64,000 bases of DNA from positions 278,730 to 342,729 of the forward strand of contig ML769401.1 in NCBI GenBank assembly GCA_009733575.1, read 5' to 3'. Below the pieces are notes generated by a model that was not told the origin of the DNA, searched no databases, and saw nothing but the letters and a program-made list of their open reading frames with translations. The position numbers and the translations under genes were made by a program. Origin of the DNA: Gymnopus androsaceus JB14 (lineage: Eukaryota > Basidiomycota > Agaricomycetes > Agaricales > Omphalotaceae). Below are positions 34,934-45,761 of the stretch, one piece after another (positions within the stretch are counted from its first letter, which is position 1; each line of letters begins with the position of its first letter).

Positions 34934-37427
34934 ATGGTACCGGAACTCCCCGTCGAATGGTATTTCCAGCATATCCTACCACCTCTGCCCGCAGGCGCCG
35001 ATCTCGACGTTGTTTTGGAGCTTTTACGAGAAGACGGCGTGATTATAGGTTCTGAGTCTGAATCTGGGGATAGATGGCCAGCATTCGGCTCGAAGTTATT
35101 GGAACCATGCTTGCAATCAACAGACCTGGAGGAGAATTTCCTTGGACTCAAAGCAGAAGAGGGAGAAAAATTCGAGGGCTTTGGAATCCTTGAAGCCCTT
35201 TTCGACGCGGTTATCGACGCGTCTAGAGAACAAATGCCTTCCCTGGAACAGCGCTCTACAATGATCTTTCCACCTAGGGAAGATACTCTGTTCTCAGAGG
35301 GAGCTGGAGGCAGCAATGACCAACAACGGATGCCGCCTGCTTTCTTCGTTTCGGTTTCGGGGCTCGACTGCGACTGCGAGAAAAGCGCGGTCGGGCAATG
35401 TACATGCTTGTACCCCAACTGGCATGAAATGTTAAATCCGTGCTACTTCGAAGAGGCTGCTGGGATCGATGAAGAACATACTCAGGTAAATCGAAGCTCT
35501 CGTTCTTACTCACCATATCTTACTCCGTCTCGAATTGTCTCCTAGGCTTATCAGAATAACAGTGACAAGTATGTCCTTCAAGGCTTGCAGGATATTCTAT
35601 CCAAGGACCCCTGTCGTCAGTTCACATTCGGCACGACGATAGTACGACATCGAGACTCAAGCTCAATGAAAATGAGACTCTGGATCGCTAATCGTGCTGT
35701 GATATTGAAGACTGAACCCTTTGATTTTTTGATGGTACGAAGGTTCTGCCTCCCCAGGAAATCCTCGCTCACCTACCTCTTTCGTAGAACCCTCGCCTTC
35801 TAATCCATCTTTTCATTGTGCTCGCATGCTCCTCCTATACCGATCTCGGCTGGGATCCTTCTATCAACTGTATATCCGAGTCTAGGCTCTCATCGTCCCC
35901 AATGGACCACAACCAGAAGGCGGAACCGGTCTACACAATCCAAGTCAATGGGAGAACATACACCACTGTCCAGGTTCTCGCCGACTTTTCTACCAACCGC
36001 ATCGTCTGCCCTGCGACGCGCGTATGGCTCGTGCAAGACTGTAGGGGCAAGCGATATGTACTCAAAGACGTTTGGATCAATGTCAGTCGAGAGCCGGAAC
36101 ACGTTATTCGGAATAGAATTCTGGAAGATGTTGAGGTGAAGTGTGGGATTGAGAATTGTGAGATACTGAAGGAGCGGATGTTGACCCCGGTAACGTATGC
36201 TGTGATGGATCGTACGGATTGCATGATGCGCATGGATGACTGCATCGTTGGTGATGAACCGCCGGAATCCTCCAAAGAGTCAATCGATTTCGAAGAGCTT
36301 CTAGGTCCCGTCAGCCACAAATATCACTACCGAGTTGTGTTTCAAGAGCATGCCACCACCGTGCTCGAAGAGAAAAGCTACATGAAAGTATTTGTTACGC
36401 TGGCGGATGTGTTAAGAGGTACGGACCCCGATCTTCTCTTGACCTTTGTTGATTCCGCTTTACAGCCCTTGAAATAATGCATCGTGCAGGCTGGGTACAC
36501 CGAGACGTCAGCGGTGGTAATGTCTACTCGTACGAGGCCAATGGTACTCAGCGTGGATTGCTTGGGGACTTTGAATACGCCAAAAATGATCAAGATGTGG
36601 AGGAATCACGACTTGTGGTATGTTTATTCTAGGACTTGAATCGTGTTCTAGCTCTGACTATCTCTTTAGGGCACTGCAGATTTCATAGCTTGCGAAACTG
36701 CACTTCGTTTGTGGCTATTTAAACCTGCACTTTCCAATGACAGCGAGGATCCCGATAAAATCCAGCCCATCCCCTTCGCACCCAATCCTCTCCACGATCT
36801 GGAATCCTTATGGTGGATTCTCGTCTTCATCATGTTCGATACCCCCAACCTCATCCAAGACTCAGCTAGCTTCGTCCTTCGCTCCAAAGTCAAACGAAAA
36901 CTCTTCCCCGGAAAATCCCGTATTTTTCAAGGGTTGCATCTCAGTTGGCGTCTGGCGTACTTGAAGGATCCCACAATGTATGACAATGGAAGATCTGGGC
37001 TCTCGTCTTCGCTCTCGCCTGTGAATGATGTTGTCAGGCAGATAGGCGGGTTGATTGTGCAATATTATCGGGAGGCCGAGAAGTTTCGCATGTGGAAAGG
37101 AATCGATGCAAAGGATTTCACTGTCCACGAAAAGATCAGAGCCCTCCTAGAAGGAAGTTATCGGGATGCCATTGCCCACATCCATATCATACGTGGCCTC
37201 CGGGTGAGAATGAGAGGAGTGGTCATGATAATTGATCGAGGAAATCTTCCGAGCTTGACTGAGTGGGTACATTTGCTCCTAACCTGTGCTTTTGCTCAAC
37301 TTTTGTTGACTGTACATATAGGATCGCTCGTCTCCAGTCACCGACGCTTGTCTCAAACGGAACGAGGAAACGTAGATTTTCGGAAGAACACGAGGATGAG
37401 CCTGCTACGAAGACGTCAAGGGCGTAA
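34934..37427 (+). CDS. FunK1-type fungal protein kinase
   Basis: Six exons (34,934-35,485, 35,546-35,734, 35,788-36,418, 36,466-36,617, 36,670-37,262, 37,322-37,427) give 740 residues in frame. The kinase part carries YVLKDVW (possible ATP-site lysine), the catalytic loop HRDVSGGNV (about residues 469-477), LLGDFEYAK in place of a DFG-type metal-binding loop, GTADFIACE (activation-segment end) and LHDLESLWWIL, all typical of FunK1. The C-terminus ends in a basic, acidic tail (RKRRFSEEHEDEPATKTSRA). FunK1 kinases are expanded in basidiomycetes with multicellular fruiting; their substrates are mostly unknown. The last donor that keeps the frame is GTGGGT at 37,263; other splice choices end earlier. 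It has no signal peptide and is likely cytosolic or nuclear. Confidence 0.9.
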
Positions 37428-38594
37428 GGCCTGGTTATCTGTCGACTTATTGAGTTTTGCCTCATTTTGTATTTCTTGACACTTGGCATATGTCCGTTCC
37501 TGCAGCTATACAGATTTTTTTTTTTGAACTGTAGACTCAAGGCCAAATCCAGAACCAATTAAAAAAAAACAAGAATGTATTATTGTCAAAAAAAAGCATT
37601 GCTTTTGAGGGCGCGGTGGATGTAATATGAAATGGAACCTCGAGCTCAGGAGGCGGAGTCCAAGATGGGGAAGGGTCTGATGGCGCGCGCAGAGAGAAGA
37701 ATATGTCTTTCGAAGCAGAAATGTTGAAGCTCTGGCGCCAGCAAGATGCTTATAAAATTAGTATTAGAAACTGTAACCAAAATTGGTGTGATGGCTGATA
37801 ACTGTAGCCAGACGGTGTTTCGTTGCTGTGGACAAAATCTGTACATGAATTGAGCTCAAACAATTGTCCTAGAAGGAGATGAACATGAACTCGGCTGCAC
37901 GTCCACTAGTACTGTGGCATTGCAACCAACATCCCGAATAGTCCTGAATCTCCCATGACAGACGTCGGTACTAGGTAGCTTCCGGGAATTTTTCGGCAAG
38001 GTCTTGGCCCAGAATAGGCCGACTAGAGCTTCACCTTTGTGTAACTTCCCTCTATACCCAAACGCTTTAGGGACGTTGCAAGCGATCCTGCGGTTCTCGC
38101 TGCTCCGTCTAAAGTTCCACCGTGGCGATTCCTGAGAATGGCCAGCTTCTCAACTGGAGACACGTTACACGACTTTTTCTGTCTTGTTGGCTAGTAATTG
38201 CGAGCTCTATATTGTAGGAGAGGCCAGCCGTTTTAGAATGGAGCGTAGGTACCGATCGACAGCGCACTAGACTAGCACTAGACTAATCATTGTCCAACTC
38301 TGACAGGATTGTATGACGATTTCAGCAAAAGATCTGACATTGATACGTGAATTAGATTTTCGGAGACGTGCAGGGACGATGAACAGGAAACGTTATTGAA
38401 CAAGCGCCCAATATTTCGTGCTATCACAAAATCCCGTCCACGTATGGCACAAAGAGTGTAGAACCACTTTTGTTTATTTGTTTCTTACTTCATCCCATCG
38501 TCTTCACGCCTAGCTGAACTTCAGGGTTTATAAGTATGCTTTCAACCTAATCCATGTAGAAGACATTCTAATTTTGCTTCCTTCTACTAGAGAG
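37428..38594. other. Intergenic, no supported gene
   Basis: No frame or RNA stands out. A run of nine A at 37,561-37,569, shortly after the kinase stop, is unremarkable. A short CTAGACTAGCACTAGACTA direct repeat lies near 38,266-38,284. Confidence 0.4.
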
Positions 38595-40307
38595 ATGTCC
38601 GAGTCCTCCGATTCGGATCTATGCTCACAATGCAGAAAACCCGCCTTCAATCCGCGCGTAGACGTGGACTCGTCTGACCTGTATTCGAGACTACGCTCTG
38701 AATCCGGACCCTCCGCGGTCCAGCGACAAGACATCGAAGATTTACTCCTCCTCTGCGACAGAGATTATGAGGACTACGAACTAGAGGTTGCCCGTCTCGA
38801 GTCGCAGATCTTGTATATCCGGCAACAACAGAAGCAGTTAAAACGTCACAAAAAGACACTACGATCCCTCTGTTCACCCATCCGAAAGCTTCCGAACGAA
38901 ATCCTACGACTTATCTTCGACTATGCGTGCAAGTCGAATTTGCTCCAGGAATTTCCGTGGTCCCTTGATAGCAAGGGCCCTCCAACCGACGCGTCTTCTT
39001 TCCCCATCACTTTCCTTCCAGCTTCATCCATCAGTGCCACTTGTAGCCGATGGCGCTGCGTGGCTATGTCGACTCCTAGCTTGTGGTCTCGGTTGAAGCT
39101 TGAAATTTCAGCCTGGGAGACATCGCCCAAGAACACCAATGCATTTACTGACGCACTTGAGCTCTACTTGCAGCGCTCGAAGGATTATCCTCTGGACATC
39201 AACTTGCATGTGTCGGGCGATGAGGGTTTAGAACACAAACCTCTTCCTTTAACCCTTCTCATTCAGCACTCCAAACGCTGGAAGAGCTTTCAATTTGATG
39301 GTGATGTGAGGATCGATTGCCATCTCCCTCCTGGAATGGACTTGAATCTTCTCGAGAGAGTTGATATAGATCCAGGATTTGTTATCAGGCCATGGTCACT
39401 GGATATTTTCGAAAACGCCCCAAGGCTTCGAGAAGCATCCATTTCCAACCTGCCAGAGGATTCAGAGTATCCTCTGCTCTTTCCTTGGCGCCGGCTCACT
39501 CATCTTGATTTTGAAGGACACAACCCACTAGGCAGAGTTGTGGAATTGTCTCCCAATCTCGTCACATTGGTGTTATGGGAACATGAACAGATAACGTATG
39601 CCGCCACTCCACTTATATCTTCACAAAAACTCCAGTCACTCACAGTACACGTTTGTGAGTCAGAAGCTGAGATGGGTTTGCTTGAACATGTGCTTTCTTC
39701 CTTTACCTTTCCATCTCTGCTTGAACTTTGCATGGATGCGCTGCACTTCAAAGATACTTCTTACTCCAGGACATGGCCAAAGCATGCATTCAATGCGTTC
39801 GTGTCTAGATCTTCATGCAGAATTACAAAAATTTCCCTCCGTGGTATCCGTGTTTCCGACTCCGACATCATATCCGCCCTCTCCCTTCTTCCTTCTATTC
39901 AGGACCTCATCATCAGCGATACCACGAGCGACAGCCCTATGACATCCAAGTTCATTCGCAGCTTGGATGGCTCTGGTCAGACCAAGCTGACCAAATCGCG
40001 CTCGCCCCTCGTTCCCAGGTTACGCCACCTTTCGCTGGAATTCCACGGCGTTACTTTCGATGATAAGGCTTTCATTAGTATGGTTTCGTCGCGCTGGCTC
40101 CCCGATTCGAAATATGCCGCGAAAATCAAGGTGGATTGCTTGCGGTCCGTAGTGTTGAACTTTGTGTCGCGCAAGGTAGATGAGACGTTTTATAAACCCC
40201 TCAAATACTTGGATAGGATGGGCCTAATGGTAGTGGTTACTGGGACCAAAGATGAGGACAATGTAGCTGACTCGAAATTTGACTCGGACGATGATGATTC
40301 TGAGTAG
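38595..40307 (+). CDS. F-box family protein, copy 4, intact and divergent
   Basis: A single exon of 570 residues from ATG 38,595 (MSESSDSDLCSQCRKPAF). The open frame extends 7 codons further upstream but has no ATG there. It has the CxxC pair at about residues 10-13 and a coiled-coil-like stretch (DYELEVARLESQILYIRQQQ). The F-box, RKLPNEILRLIFDYACKSN, follows at about residues 95-115, then a leucine-rich C-terminal region ending with a 20-residue acidic tail rich in Asp and Ser. It is on the opposite strand from the other copies and clearly more diverged, with FDDKAFISMVSSRWLPDSKY at the conserved C-terminal block. The acidic tail is unique among the five. It is presumably an SCF substrate adaptor; the target is unknown. 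Confidence 0.85.
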   Translation: MSESSDSDLCSQCRKPAFNPRVDVDSSDLYSRLRSESGPSAVQRQDIEDLLLLCDRDYEDYELEVARLESQILYIRQQQKQLKRHKKTLRSLCSPIRKLPNEILRLIFDYACKSNLLQEFPWSLDSKGPPTDASSFPITFLPASSISATCSRWRCVAMSTPSLWSRLKLEISAWETSPKNTNAFTDALELYLQRSKDYPLDINLHVSGDEGLEHKPLPLTLLIQHSKRWKSFQFDGDVRIDCHLPPGMDLNLLERVDIDPGFVIRPWSLDIFENAPRLREASISNLPEDSEYPLLFPWRRLTHLDFEGHNPLGRVVELSPNLVTLVLWEHEQITYAATPLISSQKLQSLTVHVCESEAEMGLLEHVLSSFTFPSLLELCMDALHFKDTSYSRTWPKHAFNAFVSRSSCRITKISLRGIRVSDSDIISALSLLPSIQDLIISDTTSDSPMTSKFIRSLDGSGQTKLTKSRSPLVPRLRHLSLEFHGVTFDDKAFISMVSSRWLPDSKYAAKIKVDCLRSVVLNFVSRKVDETFYKPLKYLDRMGLMVVVTGTKDEDNVADSKFDSDDDDSE

Positions 40308-40422
40308 GTGGCTCGGATATGTGTTGCCACTCTTCCTGTTATGAAAATTAGGTCTTGGAAATTAGATTTATGCTTGTATTTAATAGGCGATTTTTCCTAT
40401 CCCTAGAGCCTGAGCTGCCTGA

Positions 40423-40574
40423 CAGCTGTTTCGAAAAACGGAGGCCACCTCAAGAAAAGCAAACGACACAGCTTACCATTCAGTTGCTCCTCACTTCAAT
40501 TCATTCACCTAAGAGCCCACCAGAACTGAATTGCTTTCGTCACCTCAGGTGGTCTCCGTTTTTCGAAACAGCTG
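40423..40574. mobile_element. MITE-like hairpin element, copy 1
   Basis: This 152-base element has 28-base terminal inverted repeats beginning CAGCTGTTTCGAAAAACGGA, with one mismatch between ends. GA lies directly outside both ends. Its interior (TTCAGTTGCTCCTCACTTCA...) is related to that of the element at 43,818-43,982. It sits 115 bases after the stop of F-box copy 4, probably in its 3' region. It codes for nothing. Confidence 0.8.
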
Positions 40575-41159
40575 GAAGATACCTCAATGAAAAAAAGGTA
40601 GATGTCTGTCTCGGTTCTTCGGGCCGAACATTAAGCGCCCGCTAACTAGGTCCTGCGCTTGATTCGTTTCTTTCGCCGTTTCAGACGCGTTTTTTGAGTA
40701 TCTACTCGCGTTAATTCGTGCTGGACGCGTTTTTCTGATGTTCAATCACTTCCGCAAGCACTCACTGGGAACTGCTGGTACAGATCGTCGCATGCGTCGG
40801 AGCACCAACGGCGATAAATATCAAATTATCTCCCAGAAGCTCAAGGATCTCACTAATGTACAACTAGAAAGGCTTATATGTTGGGGGACTGTTGACGGAC
40901 GATAGTTATCTGATTGTCTGCACTCTGGAGCTAACTTTATAATAGGAATCGACTTTCGCTTCGGCAGAGGCCATTAAAATTCTCCAAAAATCCTCCGAAC
41001 ACTGCAGAGATATCTGTATCAACGGCAGCGTGTACATGTAGGCTCATCGTGGACTTTTATTTCTTCTCTCCTTCAACTGTTCACTTTCGCAGGTTGAGCT
41101 ATGAGCTTCAGCGCAAATTCACCCCACAACCAGACACCCAGCATTTCCTACTTTCCCGT
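40575..41159 (+). other. Possible remnant of an unknown gene
   Basis: Coding-like pieces are visible: GDKYQIISQKLKDLTNVQLE near 40,810-40,870; STFASAEAIKILQKSSEHCR near 40,950-41,010; and SYELQRKFTPQPDTQHFLL near 41,098-41,155. Intron-like gaps separate them (ATAATAG acceptor near 40,946; GTAGGC...TTTCGCAG at about 41,038-41,092). The coding signal ends where the large palindrome begins. The family is unknown to me. It may be the 5' part of the gene whose 3' pieces were duplicated inside the palindrome. Confidence 0.3.
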
Positions 41160-42228
41160 AGGATTCCGTGATGAAGAACCATAAGCGCTCGTAGAGTCGA
41201 GTCTTCGACGGTAAGAAAGCTTTTGTACCTCGATTTAATTTGGTCGGAGTGATCCAAATGAACTTCTCAAGAATAGAGGGATATATTGAAAGAGGACTTG
41301 TTGAGTTGCATAAAGTCACTTGTTTGTAGATTTTCCGCACATAGAATGAGATGTTCAATTTCACGTTCGAAGGTCAGGGATCTCACCTATACTCTAGAAT
41401 GTACGTTAACTTGCCATCCGTCCCTCAAAAATAGAGGGATATATTGAAAGAGGACTTCCCTGTCGAGTCGCATAAAGTCACTTGTTTGAAGGTTTTCTGC
41501 ATAAGGCTCGTATAGCTGTAGAGGGTGAACACTCCTTGCGGTTAATCTTTCATGCCCATTGGCAATGATATGCTTCGTGATATTGTCCCAGTATTCTCCG
41601 TTTTCATCAAGGAAGTCATCAAGGAAGTGTTCTGCGACCAGCTCACGAAGCCTATCATTGCCAGTGGGCAGCAGTGGACACGAAAGATTAACCGCAAGGA
41701 GCGTTAAGATTTTTGCAGATGGTGAGCGCTTGAGCATTCATACCGTGCCACATCGCCGTCGCCTACGACTTTACTTTCTTGGACAGGTGCTCTTCGGACA
41801 GGAGGTGCTGCAGTAAAGCTCTTCCTTATCTGTTGTGCTGTCTCATCTGATTGCTATCACCCTCTACAGCTATACGAGCCTTATGCAGAAAACCTTCAAA
41901 CAAATGACTTTATGCGACTCGACAAGGAAGTCCTCTTTCAATATATCCCTTTATTTTTGAGGGACGGATGGCAAGTTAACGTACATTCTAGAGTATAGGT
42001 GAGATCCCTGACCTTCGAACGTGAAATTGAACGTCTCATTCTATATGCGGAAAATCTTCAAACAAGTGACTTTATGCAACTCAACAAGTCCTCTTTCAAT
42101 ATATTCCTCTATTCTTGAGAAGTTCATTTGGATCACTCCGACCAAATTAAATCGAGGTACAAAAGCTTTCTTACCGTCGAAGACTCGACTCTACGAGCGC
42201 TTATGGTTCTTCATCACGGAATCCTTGC
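41160..42228. repeat. Nested palindrome with duplicated unknown coding segment
   Basis: The left arm (about 41,160-41,528) and right arm (about 41,862-42,228) are inverted copies with scattered mismatches. Each arm itself holds two related blocks, which share a CATAAAGTCACTTGTTTG core and an AGAGGGATATATTGAAAGAG core. The spacer contains a second, smaller inverted repeat (about 41,532-41,567 and 41,655-41,702). On the minus strand the left half keeps an open frame (41,387-41,737) with LLPTGNDRLRELVAEHF and YAENLQTSDFMRLDREVLF. The right arm encodes a decayed version on the plus strand (YAENLQTNDFMRLDKEVLFQ). A third, shorter version (YAENLQTSDFMQLNKSSF) lies near 42,040-42,100. I do not recognise the protein. 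Confidence 0.8.
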
Positions 42229-42722
42229 TTGCATTCACATGAATTTGACACTCCGTTCGCTCATGTTACAAGTACACTTGTGAGTGAACTTACAAGTATG
42301 GTTGACACTTTCCCTGTTCATTGTTCAACGTTTCAATGAATGATCGAAGCAAGTAAACGAAGAAAAGTTAGCGTACTCGCTGCAAAAGTACTAGATCCGA
42401 CAATGCTGTCTCTAGGCCTATTGATTCTGGTCACTGTCGAATATTCATCTCTCGTAAGACCATGAAAGCGTTCATAACCATTGCAAAAAATCCACGTTCC
42501 CATGCAAAGCTCAACTTGCATTCAAAAAAAAAAAAAAATCGTCAAGTTAGAACAAGTTTTCTTAAATACGACGGTGTCCATCTCAAGTCCCATTTATTTT
42601 CCCTCATCTTCTGGCATTGATGCAATCCCCAAGGTATTTCTCTTTTTAACGCGTTTGATATTCATGTCCACGGAGACCTAATTTTCATCGTTACTAGTAA
42701 TAATGCGAATCTTACATCGTAT
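42229..42722. other. Intergenic, promoter side of zinc-finger gene
   Basis: No gene is recognised. A poly-A run lies at about 42,524-42,538. The promoter of the zinc-finger gene at 42,723 is expected here. Confidence 0.4.
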
Positions 42723-43801
42723 ATGCAAATCCCGACTTCATCTGAGCAAACTTGTACAATCTGCGGAAGTCCCTACTCCTTGTCGATATGGTGTATCCGT
42801 TGTCACAATGCAAGGTATTGCTCTCTTCAACCTACTTGCTATATGAGATTTAACGCATCTCGAATCATAGCTCAGTTACTGGGCCGGACCCACGTTCTAA
42901 TCTCTTTCTTTCCGGAGGGAACGAATAGTAAGTAACTCTTCAGTCGCATGCGCGAACAGAGACTTAAAGCACACTGTCAGTGCTGATGCCAATTGGATTG
43001 CCCCTATGCAACTCGATGGACCATTCGGGTACGGTCCCGACAACTCTAACCTACGTTTCGAGCAGTTCCAACGGCACTCCACTCCGCACTCTACACCTTC
43101 TACTGCTTCCATCATATTCCCCTCCCAGTCTGGGCAGCAGTTAAGTTCTCCGTGGCACGCAGTCCGAGGGATGGAACGCACTTGGTCAGACGTCCACACA
43201 TCGCCCAATACTTCCAGCACACACCCCCATCAAGGTCAGCAATGGCCAGGCACCCAGTTGGCGCCAGCGCACACACCACATTCAGCCCATTCCAGCCATA
43301 TGTCCATGATACCGGCACCATCGACTGCCCAGGGTACCTTATCTGAGTCGCACTATAACCCTCCATTTTCGGTGGACACATTGAACGGTCTATCCCTAGC
43401 TCAGTCCAGCGTTCCATCCATGATATCGTCGACACAGAGCGTATCTTCACGGAGCGTAAACTTCCGACCATCAGTGTTGTCGGGGGATGATCTACTGTTC
43501 CCAGCCCACACACAACCATCATTGCCATCCTCATGGACCCAGAGCGGTCACTATTGTCCCATTTGCTACAAAAAGTTCGCAAGCAAACAAAATGTAGAAG
43601 GTAAGTATGTTTTTTTCTTCTTTCATTAATCCGACTTACTACATATTTATAATACTAGGCCATTTCGAAGCTAAACATAACGGAAACAAACGATACGAAT
43701 GTTCGAAATGTGGAAAAAAGTTTCCATATCCGCAATCTCGAAATCGCCACGAGAGATCTAAAACAAGCTGTCCCCCGGCCGCCTCTTCGAGTCCACTTTG
43801 A
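42723..43801 (+). CDS. C2H2 zinc-finger protein with N-terminal CxxC pair
   Basis: Four exons (42,723-42,814, 42,871-42,927, 42,981-43,600, 43,659-43,801) give 303 residues in frame. The N-terminus has a compact four-cysteine module, CTICGSPYSLSIWCIRC (residues 11-27). A long Ser/Thr/Pro/His-rich middle follows, then two C-terminal fingers. The first is CPICYKKFASKQNVEGHFEAKH; an intron falls at its middle glycine. The second starts CSKCGKKFPYPQSRNRH and ends in a Cys instead of the last His, so it is C2HC-like. It is probably a DNA-binding transcription regulator acting in the nucleus. The target is unknown. A MITE lies 17 bases after the stop. Confidence 0.8.
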
Positions 43802-43817
43802 ATGTATCATTAGTTGT

Positions 43818-43982
43818 CAGCTGTTCCAAAAAACCTAGGCCACTTCAAAAAATTGTTTACATACGGCTCCCTATTCAGTTGCTACTCTGTTTGAATCAAT
43901 CGCCTACAAGCCCCACCAGAATTGAATGTCTTGCGTCACTGCAGCAAAATTACGAAGTGGCCTAGGTTTTTTGGAATAGCTG
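43818..43982. mobile_element. MITE-like hairpin element, copy 2
   Basis: This 165-base element has 29-base terminal inverted repeats beginning CAGCTGTTCCAAAAAACCTA, with one mismatch between ends. GT lies directly outside both ends. The interior matches that of the element at 40,423-40,574 (TATTCAGTTGCTACTCTG..., CCACCAGAATTGAATG), so both are one family. It lies just past the stop codon of the zinc-finger gene and is likely transcribed as part of its 3' untranslated region. Confidence 0.8.
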
Positions 43983-44044
43983 GTATTTGCCTCTAGTTTT
44001 CGTATTGCTGTCATCGTTGTATTGCTTTTTAGATTAACGAAGTA

Positions 44045-45010
44045 TTATGATTCACAGTCAGCGACAGTCAGTTTAAAAATCAACTCATACTCACACATAC
44101 AAAAGATTAGAGCCACACTGACACTGAAACAGCGAAGCGCAGGTACCATAATAGAGATGTAAGTAGTACTTGGTTGCTTGCCCGGAGTCTGTCCATGAGG
44201 GACAACATACAGCGATCCCCTGTATGATCTAGTCAGTGAGTCGAAAGATCCCAAACTAGCAGAACATTTAAGAAAGTATCCTTGAGATGGATTCATACTG
44301 TAATCCTTTGCATGCCGACCAGCGAAGATACTAGATTGAGGCAAGAAATTTTCTGGAGCTTGCAAACTTGCAATTCCGAGAGCGTACCAGCTTGCTTTCT
44401 CAGGCTTACTTTTACATCGAAAAGTCGCCTCAACAAGCCGGATATTCATAACCTTCGAATCCATTCATGCCAATCCAAGAATATTCGAAAACTTCTGATG
44501 AGCTTTGGATAGATGACGGGCCAATTTTCATTGTACGCCTCTAGAAGCATTTTATTTCGGATCGGTGTGATGCAAGAACCTCTGCAGAGCTGGAACGGCG
44601 ATGGATTATTGGATATGGTCGGGGAACAGGATATAAGTCTGTTCATGGATTAATTGCGTACGAATGGCGTATGGGATGTTCTTTTCGTCGTCTTTGAAGT
44701 AAAGAACGGGTTTAAAAAAAGCCACTATATCGATTCGAGGTTTATATAGAGTTGGTTGAAGGTAAACACTGGTGACGGTCTGGGTCATTATCAGTATGCA
44801 TTCCTTTGTTTCGAACGTGTATTCTCCAAACATGTACATGATCTCAATGGCCATAAAGTCGCTGGCACCCTGAAAGAAAGAAAATAACTTGGTCAGACTG
44901 TTTAATCTAATAAGTCTACAACTGCGCATTCGGAACTTTGGCATAGTCGAATTGATCCGAAAGACCTCTGGAGGGCCGTCAAGGAGTTTCTTGCATATCT
45001 TGTCCTCTAG
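44045..45010 (-). pseudogene. Possible FunK1-like kinase C-lobe relic
   Basis: On the minus strand the pieces DQFDYAKVPNAQL (near 44,920-44,960), GASDFMAIEIM (near 44,840-44,875) and NLESI-stop-WLFL (near 44,705-44,745) follow each other. They resemble the metal-binding loop, activation-segment end and LES..W block of FunK1 kinases. A plausible intron (GTAGAC...TTTCAG) separates the first two. The frames are broken and the catalytic HRD loop is not found upstream. The open frame at 44,045-44,464 that follows is unassigned. This is a tentative call, based on short motifs only. Confidence 0.3.
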
Positions 45011-45761
45011 GTTCCGTTTATGACGGAGTCAGGTTTCCTGGTTGCCTTCGGATCTTTTACAGCCCATACCAAGTAGCAGAGCCGACAGATGGCCTGGGAG
45101 ACCGCAGATGGTGGTGTTGGTTTTTTTTGGGAGCTCCTAAACGTCTTTTGTTATAAAAAGGTTGATAAGTACATGTTATAGATGAGTTCCAGCCGGCATC
45201 GTTACGGGATGAGAATGCAAAGGCAACGAAAGGGATTTAGCAAGGCTGCCACAAGCCCCGGAACCCACTGCGTACAGAGCGCGCGACGGTATCACAGCAA
45301 ATGGGCGCGATGAACGCGTTTGACGGTCTTACCTTCAACTTGTTGCACCGGTTCATACATGGCTTCAATTTGTACATATTCGTCCAATAGCAACCATCTT
45401 GACCGATTTCCCTCATGAGTTTGAATATTTGCGTGCAGGCTGTAATTATGTCCTGCTTGCCGTCCAATTCAACCGATCTTCAAGCTGTGGCCTTGTTAGT
45501 ACTAGTACCAGAACTGTAAAACTGTCGAAATTGAGGCTACAGCTCGCGGGATCCACTTCTATTGAGGTCAAGACTCAGAGCCTGAAGATATGAGTAGTTA
45601 CAGTAGCTATGTAGAAGAGTGATTGAGCGGCTTCGGCGTTTTCTTGCCTTTCTTTGTGTCCGTCATCTGTTGGCGGCGATGCTCAATTCAAAAACCTCCT
45701 TTTATCAACGCCGTTTCACTCTTTACAGCTCAATTATCCGCCTTGAAGACTAGTCCAACCC
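45011..45761. other. Intergenic, no supported gene
   Basis: No frame shows a domain. The region before 45,762 should hold the promoter of the TPR gene on the plus strand. Confidence 0.4.

Noticed and set aside
45237..45467. Minus-strand frame as the missing N-lobe of a kinase
   Set aside because: It shows no glycine-rich loop, lysine or HRD motif.
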